In this document: positions 31,614 through 40,027 of the stretch, piece by piece | Position numbering within the stretch: the first letter of the stretch is position 1 | Layout of the letters: each line of letters opens with the position of its first letter | DNA from: DASYML01 sp036009045 | GTDB lineage: Bacteria > Acidobacteriota > Blastocatellia > Pyrinomonadales > Pyrinomonadaceae | Length of the DNA: 64,000 bases | Assembly: GCA_036009045.1 (NCBI GenBank) | Contig: DASYML010000187.1 | Location: 101,524-165,523 of the forward strand | Direction: 5' to 3' | Made by a program: the position numbers and the translations under genes | Notes under the pieces: model-generated | The model's input: only the letters and a program-made list of their open reading frames with translations | Databases searched by the model: none | Told to the model about the DNA's origin: nothing

Positions 31614-32402
31614 ATGGACGGGACGTTTGAGACCATCGGGCTGGAAGTGCCGAGCGAGAAGGCTTTTAATTATCTGGCCGAACGCGCGGGCGATCAGGGT
31701 GAGGCGACGCAGTTGACGCGGCGCGGCGCGGTCCTTCATGGACGCTGCTGGAAACTCGGCGAGGGTCTCGAAGTCTGGACCGTGCTCTATGAATCCGGCA
31801 CGGGTGATATTTTTTACGCCGACTGTCGTCCGGGTTTTCGCGCGCGTTATGCGCAGCGTATCAGCCCGTGGGCCTTGACAGAGTATGACGAAGAGGGCGA
31901 GGCGGTGATTCACGGCTACTGCGACGGCACGGATACCGAGGTGTTGTTCGAGTTGCAGAATCTGACGGAAGTTGGCCCAACCGGATTTCGCGCGCAGGAA
32001 TTACACATCGGACTGTGCGGCCTGGCCTATCGCGCGCGGCTGGTTGAACGTGCGACGAAGGCACGCTGGCAGCCGCTCGAACAGGATGCGCCCTCGCGCG
32101 CCGCGCACGAGAATGATTGGAGCCTGACGGGCCGCATCATCGCCTTCAAACCACTGCGCAACCCGCTCTCCGGCAGCGAGCTATACTGGATTTATCTGGA
32201 CCTCGACAAATTGAAACTCGAAGTGCTCGTCAATCGTCGCGCCCTGCGTGGCGGCGCACCATCCGTCGGCGCGACGCTCAACGCAGAAGTCTGGTTGCAG
32301 GGCCATGTCCTGGACGAACGCGCCCTCCGCTCGCGCTATGAAGGCATTGACCGCGCCTACACGGTGGCGAATTTCTGGTCCGGTTTGAAGAGAAGAAATT
32401 AA
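31614..32402 (+). CDS. Hypothetical cytoplasmic protein
   Basis: I do not recognise a family for this 262-residue protein. It begins MDGTFETIGLEVPSEKAFNYLAERAGDQGEATQL and has no signal peptide or membrane segment. Acidic and aromatic-rich stretches (LEVWTVLYESGTGDIFYADCRPGFRARYAQRISPW, WSLTGRIIAFKPLRNPLSG, LYWIYLDLDKLKLEVLVNRRAL) suggest a two-domain beta-rich fold; the second half repeats the general layout of the first. Codon use is like that of neighbours, so it looks like a genuine lineage gene. Its ATG is seven bases after a repeat arm, without a ribosome site, and another hairpin follows its stop. Confidence 0.75.
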   Translation: MDGTFETIGLEVPSEKAFNYLAERAGDQGEATQLTRRGAVLHGRCWKLGEGLEVWTVLYESGTGDIFYADCRPGFRARYAQRISPWALTEYDEEGEAVIHGYCDGTDTEVLFELQNLTEVGPTGFRAQELHIGLCGLAYRARLVERATKARWQPLEQDAPSRAAHENDWSLTGRIIAFKPLRNPLSGSELYWIYLDLDKLKLEVLVNRRALRGGAPSVGATLNAEVWLQGHVLDERALRSRYEGIDRAYTVANFWSGLKRRN

Positions 32403-32409
32403 AGGTAAT

Positions 32410-32549
32410 CAGTTTTCAGTTTTTAGTTTTCAGTTTTCAGTTAAAGCATGCTGGAATGTTTTAACATCGGCAGTTGATAATGAGCGTTGAAGTCTTTAAG
32501 TCAGATAACCACTCATAACTGAAAACTGAAAACTCAAAACTGAAAACTG
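32410..32549. repeat. Heptamer inverted repeat, CAGTTTT family
   Basis: The 33-base arms 32410-32442 and 32517-32549 are complementary at 32 of 33 positions. The left arm ends GTTAAAG. The 74-base spacer has its own GCATGC and TTTTAAC elements. It ends seven bases before the start of the lytic transglycosylase gene. Confidence 0.92.
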
Positions 32550-32556
32550 AGTCCTA

Positions 32557-33183
32557 ATGAAACGCTTTGTCGCCATCATTCTCATCGTCCTCATCCTCTT
32601 TGCCGCAGGGCTTTACATCTTCAATCAATATTGGATTCATCGCTACGACGCCTTAATCGCGCAGCAGGCCGGTATCTACCATGTGGACCCGGACCTCGTC
32701 TGGTCCATGATTTACGAGGAGACTTACTTTAGTCCCTGGAAGGTCGGCGCTGCCGGTGAGATCGGGTTGATGCAGGTCACTCCGGCGGTGGGCCGCGAGT
32801 GGGCCGCCGAGACGGGGATGCGCGAGCTTGAGCGAGACATGCAGCGGCAGCCCGCCGCAGTGCTGCGCGATCCAGAACGCAATATACAAATTGGCTGCTG
32901 GTATCTGGAAAAACTTTGGGAAGAGTATAGAGATTTGCCGGGCGGCGCAGAGGCGCGGATGATCGCAGGCTACAACGCGGGGCCGAGCCGGGCCGCAGAC
33001 TGGAATAGGACCACTAACGGCGCGCGGCCTCTCAGCGCGAATGAGTTCGTCGCGCGGATAGACATCTCTTCAACGCGCGCTTACGTGACTTCGATTCTCG
33101 AACGCTATCGCAAGATTAAAGAGACGCACAAAGGGATTGGCACGGCGTCGAATCGCAGGGCGGCGGCGGGTTTGGCCCAGTGA
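32557..33183 (+). CDS. Membrane-anchored lytic transglycosylase (SLT family)
   Basis: Lytic transglycosylases cleave the MurNAc-GlcNAc bond of peptidoglycan. The 208-residue protein has an N-terminal signal anchor (FVAIILIVLILFAAGLYIFNQYW) and then a compact SLT domain. The catalytic Glu lies in WSMIYEETYFSPW, followed by GEIGLMQVTPAVG, NIQIGCWYLEKLW and MIAGYNAGPSRAADW, which define family 1 enzymes. It is of the short, single-domain type related to the SLT end of Slt70. It overlaps the GTG of the following decayed transporter gene by four bases (33180-33183), suggesting they were once an operon. No Shine-Dalgarno site precedes the ATG. Confidence 0.92.
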   Translation: MKRFVAIILIVLILFAAGLYIFNQYWIHRYDALIAQQAGIYHVDPDLVWSMIYEETYFSPWKVGAAGEIGLMQVTPAVGREWAAETGMRELERDMQRQPAAVLRDPERNIQIGCWYLEKLWEEYRDLPGGAEARMIAGYNAGPSRAADWNRTTNGARPLSANEFVARIDISSTRAYVTSILERYRKIKETHKGIGTASNRRAAAGLAQ

Positions 33184-33662
33184 CGTACCGCCAACTGCTC
33201 AAGGGCAACGCGGACTTTCGTCGCCTCTGGGCGGGACAGGTCGTGTCAGAGATAGGTGGCTGGCTCAACCGCATCGCCGTCCTGGCTCTCACGATTCAAC
33301 TGGCCGGACCCGGACATCAGGGAACCGCCGTCGCCTTAGCTTGATGCCTAACCTTCTGGGCGCGTTCCTCGTGCTCATCGCGCGCGAAACCAACTTCGCC
33401 ATCTGGTGGACCGCGCAGCAGACCATCATCATGAGCCGGACCGAAGACCGTTACGGCGCGCGTCTTCGCCTCATATGAGACCCTCACGACGCTCATGATG
33501 GTCGGCTCGATGCTCATTTCTGGTCCAGTTGCGGATGCATATGGCCTCAAGCCGGTCGCGCTGGCGGGCGGTCTCGTCGTCATCCTGCCGGGCCTGCTAT
33601 GGTTTCTGCTCCGCCGCAGAGAGGGCGGGGCAACGAGAGAGCGAAGCGCGGCCAATGCTTGA
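33180..33662 (+). pseudogene. Decayed MFS transporter gene
   Basis: From the GTG at 33180, VTYRQLLKGNADFRRLWAGQVVSEIGGWLNRIAVLAL matches the N-terminus of MFS exporters, but a TGA stops it near 33344. Downstream, in another frame, come a short hydrophobic piece (NLLGAFLVLIARETNFAIWWTAQQTIIMSR) and, after a further shift, FASYETLTTLMMVGSMLISGPVADAYGLKPVALAGG. The latter resembles a late membrane segment of the same family, ending at the TGA 33660-33662. A normal MFS protein has about 400 residues, so most of the middle is deleted. It overlaps the lytic transglycosylase stop codon. Confidence 0.8.
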
Positions 33663-33754
33663 AGAGGTAAATATAAACGACATGTGACACACAACAAGAA
33701 AGGCTTTAAGCTTGTCACCGTCACTTGTCACTAACAGACTTTTTTTGAGGACCA

Positions 33755-35122
33755 ATGACGAAGCTTTACTGTGCTCGCAGGGTGATGCCGATGGCCTCTC
33801 CGCCGGTTGAGGATGGAGCGGTGGCGGTTGAGGATTCGCGCATCGTCGGCGTCGGAGAGCGTGTCGCGCTCGCGGCGAAGTTCCCGGAGGCATCCGTGGA
33901 AGAGTTTGGCGAGGCAGTCATCCTGCCGGGCTTCGTCAACGCGCATTCTCATCTTGAGTTGACGGCGATGCGCGGATACCTCGAACCCGAAGAGGGAGAC
34001 TTTCCCGCGTGGCTTGCGAAGTTGACGAAGGCGCGGCTCCAACGGATGACGCCGGATGACCTGTACGTTTCCGCTGTGTGCGGGGCGGTCGAAGCGGTGC
34101 GCGCGGGCGTGACCTGCGTCGGGGATGCGAGCGATGCCGCGAGCGCGTCTATGCGCGCACTCGCGTCCGTGGGCCTGCGAGGCATCGTCTACCAGGAGGC
34201 TTTCGGGCCGAACCCGCATGAGGCGCGTGAGAAATTCGAGTTGTTGCGCGAGAAGGTTTTGACCTTGCGCGAGCTTGAGAGTGAGCGCGTGCGCGTCGGC
34301 GTCTCGCCTCACGCACCTTACTCTGTGAGCGCGCCGCAGCTTGAGTTGATCGCGGAATATGCGCTCGCGGAAAGTTTGCCTTTGATGATGCATGCGGCGG
34401 AATCGGAGGCCGAAGCGCAGTTCATGCTGTCGGGACGCGGCCCCTTCGCAGAGGGGTTGAGGCGGCGCGGTATAGATTGGCGCGCGCCTGGCATCAGCAG
34501 CATTCAGTATTTAGCCAGGCACGGCGTGTTAAGGGCGAGGCCGCTCCTCGCGCACTGCTTGAGGGTGGATGAGGCGGACTTGCACACTCTTAAGGAGTTT
34601 GATGCGAGGGTCGCTCATTGTCCGAAATCGAATGCCAAACTGGGCCACGGCCACGCGTCGCTGACCGCCTTTGTCGAACATAAAATCAAGGTCGGTCTCG
34701 GCAGTGATTCGGTGGCGAGCAATAACACCTGCGACATACTGTCGGAAGCAGGCTTCGCCGCGTTGCTCTCCCGCGCGCGGGGCGACGCTGGCTCCAACGG
34801 AAGAATGATGAGCGCAGAAGAAGTGCTCCTGACAGCCACGCTCGGAGGCGCGTGCGCCCTCGGTCTTGAACATCTGACGGGTGCGCTCGTCGAAGGCTTG
34901 CAGGCGGACCTCTGCATCATCTCCCTGAACGGCACGCACCAACGGCCCGTCTATGATGTCGCCGCCACACTCGTCTTCGCTTCAACAGGCCGCGACGTAA
35001 TCTTGACGCTCGTCGCCGGAAGGGAAGTTTACCGCGATGGACGCATCCAGACCGTTGATGAAGAGCATGTGCAAGCACGCGTGAATGAAATAGCGGGACG
35101 GATCTCAGGGGATAGTGGATAG
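33755..35122 (+). CDS. Amidohydrolase, chlorohydrolase/aminofutalosine deaminase-like
   Basis: A cytoplasmic metal-dependent deaminase of the AtzF/TrzN/MqnX group. The 455-residue protein has the metal motif FVNAHSHLELTAMRG (HxH), VGVSPHAPYSVS, the metal His of MMHAAESEAEAQ, LLAHCLRVDE, and the metal Asp in VGLGSDSVASNN. The C-terminal composite strand part (DLCIISLNG, VLTLVAGREVYRDGR type) is intact. Aminodeoxyfutalosine deaminase of the futalosine menaquinone route is one candidate, but no other mqn gene lies near, so 5'-deoxyadenosine or guanine-type substrates remain possible. The last codons (ISGDSG) run into a GGATAGG/GGGATGG heptamer array. The start at 33755 lacks a strong ribosome site. 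Confidence 0.82.
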   Translation: MTKLYCARRVMPMASPPVEDGAVAVEDSRIVGVGERVALAAKFPEASVEEFGEAVILPGFVNAHSHLELTAMRGYLEPEEGDFPAWLAKLTKARLQRMTPDDLYVSAVCGAVEAVRAGVTCVGDASDAASASMRALASVGLRGIVYQEAFGPNPHEAREKFELLREKVLTLRELESERVRVGVSPHAPYSVSAPQLELIAEYALAESLPLMMHAAESEAEAQFMLSGRGPFAEGLRRRGIDWRAPGISSIQYLARHGVLRARPLLAHCLRVDEADLHTLKEFDARVAHCPKSNAKLGHGHASLTAFVEHKIKVGLGSDSVASNNTCDILSEAGFAALLSRARGDAGSNGRMMSAEEVLLTATLGGACALGLEHLTGALVEGLQADLCIISLNGTHQRPVYDVAATLVFASTGRDVILTLVAGREVYRDGRIQTVDEEHVQARVNEIAGRISGDSG

Positions 35123-35163
35123 GGGATGGGGGATGGGGAAGATGGATTGGCGGATGGGAAAGT
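35108..35163. repeat. Heptamer array, GGGGATG/GGATAGG family
   Basis: Words GGGATAG, TGGATAG, GGGATGG, GGGATGG and relatives run through the stop codon of the amidohydrolase. The right-hand partner near 35215-35245 (CCTCTAACCCCCAACCCC) pairs only partly and reads more like the GAGGTTA family. Confidence 0.65.
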
Positions 35164-35253
35164 GGTTGGAGAGTAGTTGTTATGAGGTCATGAAGTTAGA
35201 AGTTAAAACTAAAATCCAGCCTCTAACCCCCAACCCCGGTCCTCTAAAAACTT

Positions 35254-36501
35254 ATGAATATTCTCGTACTCAATTGCGGCAGTTCTTCCGTTAAGTTTCA
35301 GTTGATTGCGACGGACCTGGACCAGATTGCGTCGAATGATGACCGGCGGCTGGCTCGCGGTCTGATCGAACGCATCGGCGGCGAGGCGGTGTTGACGCTG
35401 CAAGGCGCGAGCGGTGAAACGAAGAGGTCTACGGCGACGCTGCGTGATATACGCGCGGCGGTGGAGTTCATCGTGCGCTGGTCCTGTGGTGATGAGTCCG
35501 GCATCGCGGAAGTGCGGAGCGTGTCGGATATACATGCCGTGGGCCATCGCGTCGTGCATGGCGGCGAACACTTTACACACTCCGTGATTATTACGGACGA
35601 CGTGCTGCGCGGGATAGAGGATTGCATAGACCTCGCGCCGCTGCACAATCCGACGAACATTAAGGGCATCGTCGCCGCGCGCGAAGTGCTCGGCGCGGGG
35701 TTGCCGCAAGCGGCGGTCTTCGACACGGCCTTTCACCAGACGCTCCCCGAACACGCTTACCTCTACGCGCTTCCTTATCAACTCTATCGCCGTTATCGCT
35801 TGCGCCGTTACGGCTTTCACGGAACCTCGCATCGTTACGTCGCATATCGCTACCGGCAGTTGCGCAACATCCCGCGCGAGCAGACCAACGTCATCACGCT
35901 GCACCTGGGCAACGGTTGCTCTGCGGCGGCGATTCGCGGGGGCGATTCGGTGGATACCTCTATGGGCCTGACGCCGCTCGAAGGCTTAGTGATGGGCACG
36001 CGCGCGGGCGATATAGACCCCGCGATAATAGATTTCATCGCGGCCAAGGAAGGACTCAACATGCAGCAGGTCGAGACCTTGTTGAATAAGCAAGCGGGAC
36101 TGCTCGGCATTTCAGGATTGACCCACGACATGCGAGACCTACTTGACGAAGCGCACGAACACGACGACCGCCGCGCGCGTCTGGCGATAGAGATTTTCTG
36201 TTATCGCGCGCGCAAGTACATCGGCGCGTATCTGGCGGGGATGGGCGGCGCGGATGCCATAGTCTTTACGGGCGGCATCGGTGAAAATTCGCCGGAGATA
36301 CGCGCGAGCATTTGCGATGGCTTGCAGTGGCTGGGGCTGGAACTCGATGCCGGGCGCAACGCCGCGCAGACGCAAGGGAGCGAGGGCCTCATCAGCCTTG
36401 ATGCTTCGAGGCTCGCGGCCTATGTCATCCCGACGGATGAGGAACTTTTAATCGCGCGCGACACCGTGCGCTGTGTGCTCGGAGCGCCGCAGAGATACTG
36501 A
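35254..36501 (+). CDS. ackA: Acetate kinase
   Basis: AckA interconverts acetate plus ATP and acetyl phosphate plus ADP. The 415-residue protein opens ILVLNCGSSSVKFQLIA and contains VGHRVVHGG, PLHNPTNIKGI, VFDTAFHQTLPEHAYLYALPY, YGFHGTSHRYVAYR, HLGNGCSAAAIRGG, DTSMGLTPLEGLVMGTRAGDIDP and FTGGIGENSPEIR, the full family set. No phosphotransacetylase gene is adjacent. The ATG follows a pyrimidine-rich repeat remnant and CTCTAAAAACTT without a Shine-Dalgarno site. An internal stretch at about residues 50-75 is slightly longer than in enterobacterial enzymes. Confidence 0.96.
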   Translation: MNILVLNCGSSSVKFQLIATDLDQIASNDDRRLARGLIERIGGEAVLTLQGASGETKRSTATLRDIRAAVEFIVRWSCGDESGIAEVRSVSDIHAVGHRVVHGGEHFTHSVIITDDVLRGIEDCIDLAPLHNPTNIKGIVAAREVLGAGLPQAAVFDTAFHQTLPEHAYLYALPYQLYRRYRLRRYGFHGTSHRYVAYRYRQLRNIPREQTNVITLHLGNGCSAAAIRGGDSVDTSMGLTPLEGLVMGTRAGDIDPAIIDFIAAKEGLNMQQVETLLNKQAGLLGISGLTHDMRDLLDEAHEHDDRRARLAIEIFCYRARKYIGAYLAGMGGADAIVFTGGIGENSPEIRASICDGLQWLGLELDAGRNAAQTQGSEGLISLDASRLAAYVIPTDEELLIARDTVRCVLGAPQRY

Positions 36502-36513
36502 GCGGCAGCGGAT

Positions 36514-36849
36514 TTAAGCCTCGACGCTGATCTTTGTTTCGCTCACGTAGTTGATGAGGATGTCGAGCATGCACTGCTCCGTCTCATCAATCGAGCCGGT
36601 GAAGCGCAGGGCGAATCCCATTTCGGGGATCGTGTAGATGACTTCGGCCCAGAGATAAATCCACCTCCCGGTCGGGATCTGGATTTCAATGCCGATTAAC
36701 TCGCCGCACTTCACTTCATCTATCGTGAGAATAAAGCAGCCGCTCGCGCTGATGTCTACGATGGTCCCGTCGCGTTGCGCTCGGATGTTTTCCCAGCGCG
36801 CATCCAGCTTGACCTGTACGCGTTCGGTCTTTCTTCGCTCGTTCATCAT
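36514..36849 (-). CDS. PilZ-domain c-di-GMP effector
   Basis: A 111-residue single-domain PilZ protein. The c-di-GMP-binding motifs are RRKTER (RxxxR-like, residues 5-10) and DISASGC (D/NxSxxG, about residues 33-39), followed by the beta-barrel GELIGIEIQIPTGRWIYLWAEVIYTIPEMGFALRF. It has no output domain, so it likely acts by binding a partner. The upstream gene on the same strand encodes a GGDEF-EAL protein and ends ten bases away, so the pair probably forms an operon linking c-di-GMP turnover to this receptor. Confidence 0.9.
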   Translation of the reverse strand: MMNERRKTERVQVKLDARWENIRAQRDGTIVDISASGCFILTIDEVKCGELIGIEIQIPTGRWIYLWAEVIYTIPEMGFALRFTGSIDETEQCMLDILINYVSETKISVEA

Positions 36850-36859
36850 AAAAAACTTG

Positions 36860-39352
36860 CTAGGCGATTAATGAAGGCTGGCCGGTTTTCAGTTGAGCCG
36901 CTGGCGGGATGGGCCGCAGGAGGGTGCAGGTGTCGGAGATGAGTTTCTCCGCGCCGCTGACGCCTGTGGGCTTGGAGAAAAAGTAGCCCTGGCCGTTTTC
37001 GCAGCCGAGCTTTCTGAGCAGGGCGAGTTGTTCCTTCGTCTCGACTCCCTCCGCCACGACATCCATCCCGAGATTCCGGGCGAGCATGAGGATGGTGCGA
37101 ACAATCTCTATATTCTCGTTGTTGTCCACCATGCGTATGACGAAGGAGCGGTCTATCTTCAAAGTGTCTATGGGGAAGCGGTGGAGGTAACTCAAACTCG
37201 AATAGCCCGTCCCGAAGTCGTCTATGCTGAGACGCACGCCGAGACCGCGTAGCTGCTTGAGCATCTCCGTCGCGTTCTCTATGTTCTCCATGACTACGCT
37301 CTCTGTAATCTCCAACTTCAAACTGCGCGGGTCCAGTCTCGTCTCCTGCAAAATCTTCGTCACCTGCTCAATCAAGTCGGGCTGCGTAAATTGCTTGCCG
37401 GACAGGTTGACGCTGATGAAGAGGGGCGGGTCCAGTGGGAAACGTCTCTGCCAGCGCTGCATCTGACGGCAAGCCTCTTTTAAGGTCCAGTGACCGATAG
37501 GGAGAATTTGCCCTGTGTCTTCCGCGACCGGAATGAAGTCCATCGGTGAGACCAGCCCGCGCTCAGGATGCTGCCAGCGCACGAGCGCCTCGAAGCCGCA
37601 GAGGTTGAATCCATCGAGAGCCACAATCGGCTGATACTGCAAGAAGAATTCCTGGCGATCAATGGCCCGCCGCAAATCCGTCTCCAACTGCAAAAGATTC
37701 ATCGCCACCGCGTGCATCGCCTTATCAAACACTTCGTGACGAGCTTTGCCCATAGACTTGGCGCGATACATCGCCGTATCCGCATCTCGCAGGATGTCGT
37801 CCGGCTGGTCATAGCCAATCGAACTCGGCGCGATGCCGATGCTGACGGTCGTGAAGACTTCATGGCTGTTGAGAACGAAGGGCGTCTTCAACTCTTTCTG
37901 AATGCGCTCGGCGATGGAGATGGCTTCGATCTCATCCTTGATGTCTTCGAGAAGAATCGTGAATTCATCGCCGCCGACGCGCGCGACAGTATCGCCGACG
38001 CGCAGGCAGGTCTCCAGCTTTCTCGCAATCCCGACGAGCAGTTGATCGCCGATCATGTGCCCAAGGCTATCGTTGACCACCTTGAAGCGGTCCAGGTCCA
38101 AAAACAGGACCGCGTACATGTGGTTCTCAAAGCGCTGCTTGCGCGCGATGGTCAACTTCAGGTGGTCTATGAAGAGAGCGCGGTTCGGGAGACCCGTCAG
38201 CGCATCATGGAAGGCATCGTGAAGCAGCCTGTCTTCTGCGCGCTTGCGGTCCGTGATGTCCTGAATCTGAAAGATGAGGTGGACGTTGTCCGTGTTCGCA
38301 TCTCGCACGCGAGAGACGCTACAGAGCGCCCACACCTCGTGGCCCTGCTTGTGTATGAAGCGCTTCTCCATCTGGTAAGTCGGAATCTTGCCCTTCAACA
38401 ACTGCTTGACGTTCGCCAGCGCGTGCGCGAGGTCGTCCGGGTGCGTCAATTTCTGAAAGCTCGTCGCCAGCAGTTCCGTCGCAGAGTAGCCCATAATCTC
38501 GCAGAGCGAGCGGTTGACCTGGAGCCAGACTCCCTTTGATGAAACTAAGGCCATGCCGATGGCCGCATAGTCGAATGCGCTGCGGAAGAGTTCTTCGCTC
38601 TCCTGCAAGGTGGCGACGCGGCGCTCGACCTGCTTGGCCTGTGCGACGTTGAGGTAGATGTTTCTCAGATAAGTGCTGTAGGTGAAGTGGACGATGGCGA
38701 CGATGGTCGTCGCCGCGATGGACGGATAAAAGCCCGCGACGATGACCAGCTTGGCGATGATGCCGACGGAAGAGGCGACCGCGAAGTAGGTCGTCAAGGT
38801 CCAGATATAGTTGCGACTCCACGTCTGCCAGACAGTTTTCTTCTGGTCCTTGTCCTCGCTGACGGCGATCAGGCCGGAGTGAATGACGGATTGAATCAAA
38901 GCCATAATGCAGACCGCTCTGATAAGGGAGAATGAATAACTATGCGGCAACTCTTTGACGCTGCCGAAGCAGAAACGCAAGACCCACAGAATGAGAAAAG
39001 TCGTGATGGTCGTGACAGATGAATTGAAGAGCAGCGTGAGCGGTTTCTTGCTGAAACGCAGGGATGAGCAGAGCGTCGTAATCGCCGCCAGCAGGACCGC
39101 AGACTCGCCGCCGAAGAGCAGCATCGCCAGCAGGATAAAGGCATCCGAGAGCGAGACCTGTCCCTTGACGTGCGGAATCTTGATCGTGATGCGCGTCCCG
39201 ATGTTGATGGTAATCAACGCCAGCAGAAGAAACGGAACGTCAATCTGTGCGATGGTCAGTTGCAGAGCGGAGGCGCACACAGCCGCCAGGGCCAGCGCGA
39301 TGACCAGCCACATAAAAGGTTTAGCTAAACGTTGGATGCCTAGAGATGTCAT
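36860..39352 (-). CDS. Membrane PAS-GGDEF-EAL sensor protein
   Basis: A c-di-GMP synthase/phosphodiesterase-type signalling protein. From the ATG at 39350-39352 it has 830 residues. It begins with an N-terminal sensor of about eight membrane segments (to about 245). A PAS domain follows (SEELFRSAFDYAAIGMALVS, with a PAC end at DITDRKRAEDRL). The GGDEF domain has an intact active site (VARVGGDEFTILLED) and the I-site region is RIQKEL-like, not canonical. An EAL domain (CGFEALVRWQHPERG, SIDDFGTGYSSLSYLHRFPIDTLKIDRSFV) completes it. Both catalytic motifs are intact, so it could work in either direction. The frame extends 27 codons upstream, but I prefer the ATG before the first membrane helix. 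Confidence 0.92.
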   Translation of the reverse strand: MTSLGIQRLAKPFMWLVIALALAAVCASALQLTIAQIDVPFLLLALITINIGTRITIKIPHVKGQVSLSDAFILLAMLLFGGESAVLLAAITTLCSSLRFSKKPLTLLFNSSVTTITTFLILWVLRFCFGSVKELPHSYSFSLIRAVCIMALIQSVIHSGLIAVSEDKDQKKTVWQTWSRNYIWTLTTYFAVASSVGIIAKLVIVAGFYPSIAATTIVAIVHFTYSTYLRNIYLNVAQAKQVERRVATLQESEELFRSAFDYAAIGMALVSSKGVWLQVNRSLCEIMGYSATELLATSFQKLTHPDDLAHALANVKQLLKGKIPTYQMEKRFIHKQGHEVWALCSVSRVRDANTDNVHLIFQIQDITDRKRAEDRLLHDAFHDALTGLPNRALFIDHLKLTIARKQRFENHMYAVLFLDLDRFKVVNDSLGHMIGDQLLVGIARKLETCLRVGDTVARVGGDEFTILLEDIKDEIEAISIAERIQKELKTPFVLNSHEVFTTVSIGIAPSSIGYDQPDDILRDADTAMYRAKSMGKARHEVFDKAMHAVAMNLLQLETDLRRAIDRQEFFLQYQPIVALDGFNLCGFEALVRWQHPERGLVSPMDFIPVAEDTGQILPIGHWTLKEACRQMQRWQRRFPLDPPLFISVNLSGKQFTQPDLIEQVTKILQETRLDPRSLKLEITESVVMENIENATEMLKQLRGLGVRLSIDDFGTGYSSLSYLHRFPIDTLKIDRSFVIRMVDNNENIEIVRTILMLARNLGMDVVAEGVETKEQLALLRKLGCENGQGYFFSKPTGVSGAEKLISDTCTLLRPIPPAAQLKTGQPSLIA

Positions 39353-40027
39353 AAACAGAGGTGTTTGAATCGCAAGACGAGGGAATTGAATCTGGATTGA
39401 TGATTTACCGCCTGCCTTTTGACACGGCGGCAATTATTCGGAAGCGCAACTCTCATGCCGTGAGCGAGTTCATAGAAGGCGCGCCACTTTCCCTGGGAAA
39501 TACCGCGATCCCGTCAACTTCACGCGCATCAGGAGCGGGTGGGTCGTTCAAAGCGAGGAGGCTGTCTGCCAGATTGACTGTCAAACTGGCAGAACGGACT
39601 GATAGTGAGGGCGACAGAGCCTTAAGTGGGGCTGCCCTGGCGACCCTTTGCAAAAAGCCTTGCGAGGACCGGACCCGCTGACAAAACGGCCCGGCACTCA
39701 GGCATCATACTATGAAAAGTGCAAAACATCTATAAAAAGTTTTTCTGAAATTTTACTTGCTTTAACACTTTCCTTTCAATATACTCTCTCCGTCTTTGGG
39801 CCGGGAGGCCCGCCCGGACAAGCTGTTCCCGACTCTATCTTCATTAACATCAAGCATTTAGTGATTAAGGGTGTTCTTCGGATAATCTCCAAAGCTAAGC
39901 TTTAAACGCTCCCCGGCATTCAAGCTAGACAGCTTTTCGCGTCGTTGTGTTCAACAACCTGAGCCAAAAATCGGTCCGACAGGTATTCGGCTCATAACCC
40001 TTCCGGTGGTTAAGTGAGGTTAGCGAA
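39353..40027. other. Intergenic region before the SPOR protein gene
   Basis: About 675 bases between divergent genes. Short frames (for example 39361-39681) show no family match. The right part is A+T-rich and contains a promoter candidate at 39757-39785. No heptamer hairpin occurs here, in line with its divergent position. Confidence 0.5.
39757..39785 (+). promoter_or_regulatory. Sigma-70-type promoter of the envelope cluster
   Basis: TTGCTT at 39757-39762, a 17-base spacer, and TATACT (five of six) at 39780-39785. It points to the SPOR gene 240 bases downstream. Confidence 0.45.

Noticed and set aside
37568..38539. 323-codon plus-strand frame
   Set aside because: Antisense to the GGDEF-EAL gene and without family resemblance.
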